Source: Stenotrophomonas sp. ZAC14D1_NAIMI4_1
GTDB lineage: Bacteria > Pseudomonadota > Gammaproteobacteria > Xanthomonadales > Xanthomonadaceae
Assembly (NCBI RefSeq): GCF_003086775.1
Contig: NZ_CP026001.1
Coordinates: forward strand, 62,001 to 126,000
DNA length: 64,000 nucleotides
Direction of reading: 5' to 3'
Of this stretch, positions 1 to 6,806 are shown in pieces; within the stretch, counting starts at the first letter, position 1, and the number at the start of each line of letters is the position of its first letter. The position numbers were made by a program, and so were the translations under genes. Under the pieces are notes generated by a model. That model made no database searches. It was not told the DNA's origin and saw nothing but the letters and a program-made list of their open reading frames with translations.

Positions 1-189
1 GGCTACGACGACAGCCCGCTGGCCTCGCGCCTGTGGCCGTCGCTGACCTCGGTGCGCCGCCACACCCGCGACACCGGCCGCACCGCCGCAGCGATGCTGA
101 TCCAGCCCGACAGCCAGGCCGCGCTGCAGATCGCCAGCGTGCGCCCGCACCTGATCGTGCGCGACTCCTGCCAGCCGCCAGAGGATTGA
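1..189 (+). CDS. LacI-family transcriptional regulator, C-terminal fragment (5' end outside window)
   Basis: Only the last 62 residues are present, in frame from base 1 to a TGA at 187-189. They start GYDDSPLASRLWP and continue with LTSVRRHTRDTGRTAA, then a short beta-rich end LIVRDSC. This matches the end of the periplasmic-binding-protein-like effector domain of LacI/GalR regulators, where a GFDDxPLA loop is followed by an LTTVR segment. The helix-turn-helix must lie upstream of the window. It sits just before kduI and kduD on the same strand, so it may control hexuronate breakdown, as KdgR-like LacI proteins do in xanthomonads; that role is inferred from position. The stop codon lies inside a perfect hairpin (184-206). 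Confidence 0.8.
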   Translation, partial: GYDDSPLASRLWPSLTSVRRHTRDTGRTAAAMLIQPDSQAALQIASVRPHLIVRDSCQPPED

Positions 190-206
190 GGCCTTCGGCC
201 TCAATC
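184..206. terminator. Hairpin with UUCG-type loop at the end of the regulator gene
   Basis: A perfect 10-bp inverted repeat, GATTGAGGCC (184-193) and GGCCTCAATC (197-206), flanks TTC; this can fold as a stable C-UUCG-G tetraloop hairpin. It overlaps the regulator stop codon. No T-run follows, so it may act as an mRNA-end stabiliser or weak terminator. Confidence 0.45.
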
Positions 207-220
207 CGGTAGGTCGGTGG

Positions 221-241
221 GTCACGACCGTTGGTCGTGAC
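221..241. repeat. Short REP-like palindrome upstream of kduI
   Basis: A 21-base palindrome beginning GTCACGACC and ending GGTCGTGAC, with centre GTT. It has the size and look of the GTAG-type REP palindromes found elsewhere in the window and is close in sequence to the 29471-29524 pair, which shares the CGACCGTTGGTCG core. It sits about 120 bases before the kduI start. Confidence 0.55.
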
Positions 242-274
242 TCTCCAGCCCCGCTATCGTGCGACGCAAAATGA

Positions 275-1207
<933 letters not shown>

Positions 1208-1288
1208 GCCCTGCCCGGCCGCCGCGCACCGCGCGCCGGCGGCCGTCGCCGCACCCCCCGCTCGCCTCTACCAAGGAACGCATACGCA

Positions 1289-2044
1289 ATGGCTAATCCC
1301 TTCAGCCTGGAAGGCAAGGTCGCTCTGGTAACCGGTGGCAATACCGGCCTGGGCCAGGGCATCGCCGTGGCACTGGCCGCCGCTGGCGCCGACGTCGCCG
1401 TGGCCGGCATCGCCCCGCCCACCGAAACCATCGAAAAGATCACCGCGCTGGGCCGCCGCTGCCTGGCCATCGAAGCCAACCTGATCAGCATCGAGCCGGT
1501 GGCGCGCGTGGTGCGCGAAACCATCGAAGGCCTGGGCGGGCTGGACATCCTGGTCAACAACGCCGGCCTGATCCGCCGCGCCGATGCGGTGGACTTCAGC
1601 GAGCAGGACTGGGACGACGTGATGAACGTCAACATCAAGTCTGCGTTCTTCATCTCGCAGGCCGCCGGCCGCCACTTCATCGAACAGGGCCACGGCAAGA
1701 TCATCAACATCGCCTCGATGCTGTCGTTCCAGGGCGGCGTCCGCGTGCCCTCGTACACCGCCAGCAAGAGCGGCATCGCCGGCATCACCCGCCTGCTGGC
1801 CAACGAATGGGCAGGCAAGGGCGTGAACATCAACGCCATCGCGCCGGGCTACATGGCCACCGACAACACGGCCGCCCTGCGTGCCGATGCAGACCGCAAC
1901 AAGGCCATTCTCGAGCGCATTCCGGCCGGCCGCTGGGGCAACCCGGAAGACCTGGCCGGTGCGGCGGTGTTCCTGGCGTCGTCGGCGTCGGATTACATCA
2001 ACGGTGCCGTGCTGCCGGTCGATGGTGGCTGGTTGGCGCGCTGA
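1289..2044 (+). CDS. kduD: 2-dehydro-3-deoxy-D-gluconate 5-dehydrogenase (KduD), SDR family
   Basis: KduD (EC 1.1.1.127) reduces 2,5-diketo-3-deoxygluconate to 2-keto-3-deoxygluconate with NAD(P)H, directly after KduI. The 251-residue protein is a classical short-chain dehydrogenase: cofactor loop TGGNTGLG (15-22), structural NNAG (90-93), catalytic Ser143, Tyr156 and Lys160 (YTASK), and the late PGY/DG(G)W segments typical of the family. The start ATG at 1289 follows AAGGAACG. Adjacency to kduI supports KduD over other SDRs. The product would feed KdgK/Eda, which are not in this window. Confidence 0.95.
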   Translation: MANPFSLEGKVALVTGGNTGLGQGIAVALAAAGADVAVAGIAPPTETIEKITALGRRCLAIEANLISIEPVARVVRETIEGLGGLDILVNNAGLIRRADAVDFSEQDWDDVMNVNIKSAFFISQAAGRHFIEQGHGKIINIASMLSFQGGVRVPSYTASKSGIAGITRLLANEWAGKGVNINAIAPGYMATDNTAALRADADRNKAILERIPAGRWGNPEDLAGAAVFLASSASDYINGAVLPVDGGWLAR

Positions 2045-2059
2045 CGCGCACTGGCCTGG

Positions 2060-2135
2060 GTAGTGCCGGCCGCTGGCCGGCATCGAGGCGATGCTTTCTC
2101 CGTTCATGAGGTTGCCGGCCAGCGGCCGGCACTAC
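2060..2135. repeat. GTAG-type REP doublet (GTAGTGCCGGCC class)
   Basis: Two head-to-head copies of a short palindrome beginning GTAGTGCCGGCC, the second in reverse orientation ending GGCACTAC, enclose about 30 bases. This is the doublet arrangement of S. maltophilia SMAG/REP elements. It lies between kduD and the esterase and could form a long hairpin that separates or stabilises the two transcript parts. Confidence 0.85.
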
Positions 2136-2147
2136 CGGGGCTCCGCC

Positions 2148-3245
2148 ATGCGCTACCTGTTGCTGCTGTTGCTGCTGTCGTGCACCACCGCGCAGGCGGC
2201 GCCGGTGCGGCTGTTCATCGCTGGCGACTCCACCGCGGCCGAGTATGGGCCCGACCGTGCGCCACAGGCGGGCTGGGGCCAGGCGCTGCAGAGCTACCTG
2301 GACCCGGCGCGCTTCGAAGTACACAACCACGCCAAAGGCGGGCGCAGCACGCGCAGCTTCATCGACGAAGGGCGCCTGGAGGCGATCGCCAGCGAGCTGC
2401 GCCGCGGCGATGTGCTGCTGATCCAGTTCGGCCACAACGATGCGAAGTTCGAAGACCGCACGCGCTATACCGATCCGGAGACTGACTACCCGCGCCTGCT
2501 GATGCGTTATGTGCAGGTGGCGCGCGACAAGGGCGCCACGCCGGTGCTGGTCACGCCGGTGGCGCGGCTGCTGTACGACTTCGGATCACTGCTGGATACG
2601 CACGCGCGCTACACGGTGGCGATGCAGCAGCTGGCTGCGCGCGAACACGTCGCGCTGATCGAGCTCAATGACCGCAGCACGCGCTGGATCCGTGCGCTGG
2701 GCGAACAGGGCGCGCGCCCGTACTTCCTGTTCGTGCCTGCGCAGGGCAAGGCCGACGGCACGCATTTCAGCGTGGCCGGTGCCAATGCAGTGGCCTGCCT
2801 GGTGCTGCGCGAGGCCGTGCCGCTGCTGCCAGCGCTGCAACCGGCGCTGGTGCGTGATATCGACTGCGACGTGATGGGCGCAGGGCAGGGCGCCGATGCG
2901 CAGCGGCCCTCGCAGGTGCTGCATGAAGACACGGTTGCACGCGCGCAACCGGGCCCGCATGGCGGCGCCGGGCCGACCACCGCGTACCCGTTCTTCGCCG
3001 ACGCGACGGACCTTCCGTTCGTGCTGCGCAAGCGCGTGCTGCACAAGGGCGCCGGCATCGGCCTGCACCCGCAGCACAAGGACGAGATCTACTACATCGT
3101 GAGCGGGCAGGGCAGCTACGTGCTGGATGGAGAGCAGCACGACGTGCGCGCGGGCCACGCGCTGCTGACGCGCACGGGCAGCACGCACGCGCTGCAGCAG
3201 GTGGGTGAGGAGGATCTGGTGGTGCTGCTGGCGTACCCGCGGTGA
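2148..3245 (+). CDS. Secreted SGNH-hydrolase (rhamnogalacturonan acetylesterase-like) fused to a C-terminal cupin
   Basis: A 365-residue protein with a signal peptide (MRYLLLLLLLSCTTAQA). The N-terminal two thirds is an SGNH esterase: block I GDSTA with Ser28, Gly near 64-65, block III GHND (96-99), and the catalytic pair Asp203/His206 in DGTHFS. This order matches rhamnogalacturonan acetylesterases, which deacetylate pectin. Residues about 285-365 form a second domain with a cupin pattern (GLHPQHKDEIYYIVSG...GHALLTRTGSTHAL). The ATG at 2148 is preferred over 2091, because 2091 would put REP-derived residues before the signal peptide. Position after kduI-kduD suggests it trims acetylated pectin outside the cytosol. 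The cupin may be a sugar- or metal-binding add-on; its role is unknown. Confidence 0.85.
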   Translation: MRYLLLLLLLSCTTAQAAPVRLFIAGDSTAAEYGPDRAPQAGWGQALQSYLDPARFEVHNHAKGGRSTRSFIDEGRLEAIASELRRGDVLLIQFGHNDAKFEDRTRYTDPETDYPRLLMRYVQVARDKGATPVLVTPVARLLYDFGSLLDTHARYTVAMQQLAAREHVALIELNDRSTRWIRALGEQGARPYFLFVPAQGKADGTHFSVAGANAVACLVLREAVPLLPALQPALVRDIDCDVMGAGQGADAQRPSQVLHEDTVARAQPGPHGGAGPTTAYPFFADATDLPFVLRKRVLHKGAGIGLHPQHKDEIYYIVSGQGSYVLDGEQHDVRAGHALLTRTGSTHALQQVGEEDLVVLLAYPR

Positions 3246-3248
3246 ACC

Positions 3249-3315
3249 GTAGAGTCGAGCTTGCTCGACTGCTCCTTATCCTGGCAACGCGTCAGTCGAG
3301 CAAGCTCGACTCTAC
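3249..3315. repeat. GTAG-type REP doublet (GTAGAGTCGAGC class), overlapping a gene end
   Basis: Head-to-head copies GTAGAGTCGAGCTTGCTCGA (3249 on) and its reverse complement ending CTCGACTCTAC (3294-3315) enclose about 23 bases. The right copy lies inside the 3' end of the minus-strand DUF2442-DUF4375 gene and encodes its last residues. Confidence 0.85.
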
Positions 3316-3960
3316 CGGCTCCGGCCCGAAGTGCTTCAGCCCCAGCCGCGCCAGGTCCTCCGGCCGCTCGAAATAGGCTTCGTCGAAGGCGTGCAGGGCG
3401 GCCTGCTCCTCCTCGGTCATCGCGCCGTACAGGTCGTGCAGCTGCGTGATTGCCGGGTCCTCCTCCAGCCGGTCCAGCAGGCCGCGCATGCCGGCCAGGA
3501 TCGCGTGGGTCTGCACCGCGCCCATCGCCTGCAGCGCACGCAGCGCCAGCTGGCAGGTCGGGTCACCCCAGTTGCACAGGAACTGCATGAAGCCGCCGTT
3601 GTTGATGTCCGCTTCCATGCGCCACAGCGCCACCAGCTGCTGGTCTTCGTCGGACAGCGCATCCAGCGCCCATGCGGCTGCCTTCAGGCGCGCCAGCGCG
3701 GCCTCGTAGCGGTCATCCCACACCTGGTTGGGGATATCGACCACGCCCTGCTCGCGCGGCGGCAGCAGTGCGGGCCAGTTCACACCCAGGCCATCGGCGG
3801 TGGCAACCCAGTGCGCGCGCTGTTGGGCCGTGGCTTCGAACAGCGCGGGCGCCCAGCGCAGTGGCTGGCGGGTGCGGCGGCCATCGGCCAGGGTCAGCAG
3901 GATGAAGTCGTCGTTGAAGGCGACGTCGGTTACGCGCAGCGAAGCAAATACATCAGTCAT
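3292..3960 (-). CDS. DUF2442-DUF4375 two-domain protein, function unknown
   Basis: A 222-residue cytosolic protein. Residues about 5-65 (SLRVTDVAFNDDFILLTLAD ... QRAHWVATADGLGVNWPAL) fit DUF2442, a small domain often linked to toxin-antitoxin or plasmid genes, here without its usual DEDI end. Residues about 85-205 (LSDEDQQLVALWRMEADINN ... LHAFDEAYFE) fit DUF4375, the DMP19-like domain with a conserved NGGF/Q segment. The ATG at 3960 is chosen over 4014 because the domain starts right after it. The last seven residues (VESSLLD) and stop are encoded by a REP palindrome. It is divergent from the Fic gene and could share the 3998-4067 operator. No function is assigned. Confidence 0.7.
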   Translation of the reverse strand: MTDVFASLRVTDVAFNDDFILLTLADGRRTRQPLRWAPALFEATAQQRAHWVATADGLGVNWPALLPPREQGVVDIPNQVWDDRYEAALARLKAAAWALDALSDEDQQLVALWRMEADINNGGFMQFLCNWGDPTCQLALRALQAMGAVQTHAILAGMRGLLDRLEEDPAITQLHDLYGAMTEEEQAALHAFDEAYFERPEDLARLGLKHFGPEPVESSLLD

Positions 3961-3997
3961 GCTGTGCAGGATACCGGCGCCGTCGGCGTACCCGGAA

Positions 3998-4067
3998 ACT
4001 TCAAAACACCCCAACGCTTTTGAAGTTTAGTTGCATAAACTTCAAAAGCATGGGGGGCTTTTGAAGG
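3998..4067. promoter_or_regulatory. Nested palindromic operator-like element between the DUF4375 and Fic genes
   Basis: An inner perfect 14-bp inverted repeat, GCTTTTGAAGTTTA (4016-4029) and TAAACTTCAAAAGC (4036-4049), surrounds GTTGCA. The symmetry extends outward imperfectly, with CTTCAAAA + CCCC near 3999-4012 mirrored by GGGGGG + CTTTTGAAG at 4052-4066. CTTCAAAA or its complement therefore appears four times in 70 bases. It is far more AT-rich than its surroundings and lies in a divergent intergenic gap, which suits a shared operator. The Fic protein ends in a winged-helix-like domain that could bind it. Binding is inferred. Confidence 0.6.
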
Positions 4068-4107
4068 ATAGGAGTGATCCCAGCGGAGATTTCCGACGCC
4101 TCGTCGG

Positions 4108-5208
4108 TTGCCTGAAGGGCATACGGGCTCGCGGCAGCGCCTCATCGCTGCAAATGCATCGCTGGACCGTCTGGATCAGGCGATGCGGCAATGGCCAGCC
4201 CCTGACATGGTGACCCGGACGCTCGCGCGACGCGAAGCCGTCCAGAGCTCCCAGATCGAGGGGACCCAGACCAACCTGGACGAACTGCTGGTGTTTGAGG
4301 CCACGCTCGGCCTGGATGGTCTGCCTGCCGATGTCGTGGTGACCGAGCGCTACGTGCAGGCACTGCAAGAGGGCCTTGATGCCGTGCGTGCCAGCGGTCG
4401 CGAGGCGCTCGATCTCGCCCTTGTCAATCAGCTCCACGCGGTGTTGATGCAGGATGCCCCGGACGATTTTCCCAAGGGACGGTACCGCCAGGAGCAGGCC
4501 ACCATCGGTCCGCTGGGGGGACGACCCGAGGATGCCCGTTTCGTTCCTTCGCCGCCCGACCGCATCGACGCGGCGATGCGTGAACTCGAGCGTGCCATGT
4601 TGAAGTACGAGCCCGCCGAGGAAGAGCAGTTCGAACTCAACATCATCGCGCAGCTCGCGATTTCCCACGCCCAGTTTGAAACCATCCATCCCTACAAGGA
4701 CGGCAATGGACGTACGGGAAGGCTGCTGCTGCCGTTGATCCTCGCCGCCGAAGGCCACCCGCCGCTCTATCTGTCAGGCGCCTTGTTGCGCAACAAAAGC
4801 GCCTACTACGACGCGCTCAACCAGGTGCAGATTCGCGGTGAGTGGGGGCCATGGATGGATATGCTGTGCCAGGCCGTGGTCGAGTCTGCGCACGACGCGA
4901 TTTCCATCGCCGATGACATGTCCCGGCTCACCGCAGCGTGGGAGATTGAACTCCAAGGCTATCGTCGCGACTCGGTGGCGCGCAGGCTTCCGCCGTTGCT
5001 GATCGGCCACCCGGTGGTGACGGCAGGCCAGGTGGCTGCCTTGTTGGGGGTGTCTGATCGCTCAGCCCTGACAGGGATCTACGCGCTTGAGGCAGAAGGC
5101 ATCCTCGTCCCCGGCAGTGATCGTCGCTGGGGGCGCACCTATCACGCGCACGCGGTCCTGCAACGACTCAATCAATTGCCAACGGCACTTCCTGATCGCC
5201 TGCGCTGA
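4108..5208 (+). CDS. Fic-domain protein with N-terminal inhibitory motif and C-terminal winged helix (predicted AMP transferase)
   Basis: Fic enzymes transfer AMP (or similar) from nucleotides to hydroxyl side chains of proteins. The catalytic motif HPYKDGNGRTGR is at residues 194-205. The auto-inhibitory helix motif (S/T)xxxE(G/N) is present as SSQIEG (47-52), so this is a class II, self-inhibited Fic. Residues about 295-350 (VTAGQVAALLGVSDRSALTG) look like a winged helix. The start is uncertain. The frame opens at 4078 with no ATG, so TTG 4108 is the only in-frame candidate used; typical relatives have about 30 more residues, so an alternative start or a frameshift upstream is possible. Base composition looks less GC-rich than neighbours, hinting at transfer. 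Confidence 0.85.
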   Translation: MPEGHTGSRQRLIAANASLDRLDQAMRQWPAPDMVTRTLARREAVQSSQIEGTQTNLDELLVFEATLGLDGLPADVVVTERYVQALQEGLDAVRASGREALDLALVNQLHAVLMQDAPDDFPKGRYRQEQATIGPLGGRPEDARFVPSPPDRIDAAMRELERAMLKYEPAEEEQFELNIIAQLAISHAQFETIHPYKDGNGRTGRLLLPLILAAEGHPPLYLSGALLRNKSAYYDALNQVQIRGEWGPWMDMLCQAVVESAHDAISIADDMSRLTAAWEIELQGYRRDSVARRLPPLLIGHPVVTAGQVAALLGVSDRSALTGIYALEAEGILVPGSDRRWGRTYHAHAVLQRLNQLPTALPDRLR

Positions 5209-5217
5209 GCCCTCGCC

Positions 5218-6111
5218 TCACACGTCCCCGCCGTCCGCCCACCCCTCACCCGTACCCGCCTGGAACACGCGGTCATCGGCCTGCACGTCACCGGCGGGCA
5301 GGTGCGACTGGTCGGCCAGTGCGGCGTAGATCGGGGTGAAGTCCGGCGAGGTCGCCTGCATCAGCTGCTCGAAGCTGTCGATGACGAAGTAGGTCTTCTG
5401 GAAGGTGTCGATGCGGTACTTCGTGCGCATGATCCGCTGCAGGTCGAAGCCGATGCGGTTGGGCGCGGCCGATTCCAGCGAGTACAGCGATTCGCCCTTC
5501 GATGACACGATGCCGGCACCGTAGATGCGCAGGCCGTCGGGCGTGTCGATCAGGCCGAATTCCACCGTGTACCAGTACAGGCGCGTGAGGTTCTGCAGCG
5601 CATCCGGGCCGATCGCGTGGGCTTTGACGCCGCCGCGGCCGTAGGCCTCCATGAAGTCGGCGAACACCGGGTTCATCAGCAGCGGCACGTGGCCGAACAG
5701 GTCGTGGAACAGGTCCGGTTCGGCGATGTAGTCGATCTGGTCCGGGCGGCGGATCCACCAGGTCACCGGGAAACGGCGGTTGGCCAGATGGTCGAAGAAA
5801 TCCAGTTCCGGCAGCAGGCCTTCCACGCCCACCAGGGTCCAGCCGGTGGCCGCGCCCAGCACTTCGTTGAGCTGGTCGAAGCGCGGGATCATGTGCGCGT
5901 TCATGCCCATCTCGTCCTGCGCGTCGAGGAATTCCTGGCAGGCGCGGCCCACCAGCAGCTCGCGCTGGCGCTGGTACAGCGTGCTCCAGGTGGCGTGGTC
6001 GTCGGCGGTATAGGTGTCCCACGGCTGCTCGACGAGCGCGGTGGTGTACACCGGCACGTAGCCCTTGTCGGTCTGCTGGTGTTCGACGCGGCGGGGCTGG
6101 GCGAGGTCCAT
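5218..6111 (-). CDS. phhA: Phenylalanine 4-monooxygenase
   Basis: Converts phenylalanine to tyrosine with O2 and a tetrahydropterin cofactor, using a single non-haem iron. The 297-residue protein is the compact bacterial form without the eukaryotic regulatory domain. The iron ligands are His136 and His141 (PDLFHDLFGHVPLL) and Glu184 (YWYTVEFGL), with numbering close to the Chromobacterium enzyme. ATG 6111 begins MDLAQPRRVEHQQTDKGY. It is divergent from an Lrp-type gene, across a 125-base gap, which probably encodes its regulator. No pterin dehydratase gene follows directly. Confidence 0.97.
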   Translation of the reverse strand: MDLAQPRRVEHQQTDKGYVPVYTTALVEQPWDTYTADDHATWSTLYQRQRELLVGRACQEFLDAQDEMGMNAHMIPRFDQLNEVLGAATGWTLVGVEGLLPELDFFDHLANRRFPVTWWIRRPDQIDYIAEPDLFHDLFGHVPLLMNPVFADFMEAYGRGGVKAHAIGPDALQNLTRLYWYTVEFGLIDTPDGLRIYGAGIVSSKGESLYSLESAAPNRIGFDLQRIMRTKYRIDTFQKTYFVIDSFEQLMQATSPDFTPIYAALADQSHLPAGDVQADDRVFQAGTGEGWADGGDV

Positions 6112-6175
6112 GGGGCACTCCTTGAAGGGATACCTGTGATGCTAGGGCAGGGCGCGCGCAACAGGGTTGCAAAAG

Positions 6176-6202
6176 TTGCGCGTAATGGGCCTCGTGGCGC
6201 AA
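6176..6202. promoter_or_regulatory. Possible Lrp-type operator between phhA and its regulator
   Basis: Inverted half sites TTGCGC (6176-6181) and GCGCAA (6197-6202) lie in the 125-base divergent gap, with further TTGC/GCAA words nearby (TTGCAAAAG at 6167, GCAATATCC). This fits a site for the adjacent Lrp/AsnC protein, but the half sites are short. Confidence 0.35.
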
Positions 6203-6236
6203 TATCCTTGCGTACTCACCGTGTTGCGGGGCAGCA

Positions 6237-6719
6237 ATGGCCGGAGAAGTCCAGTTCGATCGCACGGATATACGCCTGTTGGCCGAGATCCAGCGTGATG
6301 GTCGCGCCACCAACGCGGAGTTGGCGACGCGGGTGAACCTGTCGCCGTCGGCCTGCCTGCGGCGCCTGCAGCGGCTGGAAAGCGAAGGAGTGATCGTCGG
6401 CTACGGCGCGCGCCTGGAACCGCGCCAGCTGCGCCTGGGCCTGCAGGCCTTCGTCCGCGTGCAACTGGAAAAGCACGACCAGGCGGCCATCGGCCACTTC
6501 GTGGACAGCGTGCAGGGCTGGGATGAAGTGGTGGCCTGCCACGCCCTGACCGGCGACATGGACTATCTGCTGCACGTCTACGTGCGCGACCTGGAGCACT
6601 TCTCGCGCTTCCTGCTGGACAGGCTGCTCAACGCCGGCGGCGTGGCCGATGCCAATTCCAGCTTCGTGCTGCGCACGGTGAAGGGCTTCCAGGCGCTGCC
6701 GCTGTCGCAGCTGGAGTAA
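6237..6719 (+). CDS. Lrp/AsnC-family transcriptional regulator
   Basis: A 160-residue protein with the standard layout. An N-terminal helix-turn-helix (FDRTDIRLLAEIQRDGRATN ... LSPSACLRRLQRLESEGVI, about 8-55) is followed by a RAM ligand-binding domain from about 70 (FVRVQLEKHD ... DYLLHVYVRDLEHFSRFLLD). The WDEVVACHALTGDMDYLL stretch is the typical effector/dimer region. Divergence from phhA suggests that it senses an aromatic amino acid and controls phhA, as Lrp-type PhhR/BkdR-like proteins do; the ligand is not shown by the sequence. ATG 6237 is preceded by GGGGCAGCA. Confidence 0.9.
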   Translation: MAGEVQFDRTDIRLLAEIQRDGRATNAELATRVNLSPSACLRRLQRLESEGVIVGYGARLEPRQLRLGLQAFVRVQLEKHDQAAIGHFVDSVQGWDEVVACHALTGDMDYLLHVYVRDLEHFSRFLLDRLLNAGGVADANSSFVLRTVKGFQALPLSQLE

Positions 6720-6806
6720 ACCGGCTGCGGCGATTTGACGGCGCCGGGCGGGTAGCCGAGCATCACCGCCCTGCGCGCGGCGCAGCGTTCCTTTCCGGTT
6801 CCAGGC

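Noticed and set aside
3292..5208. DUF2442-DUF4375 and Fic as a toxin-antitoxin pair
   Set aside because: They are divergent rather than in one operon, the Fic protein carries its own inhibitory helix, and the partner lacks features of a known Fic antitoxin.
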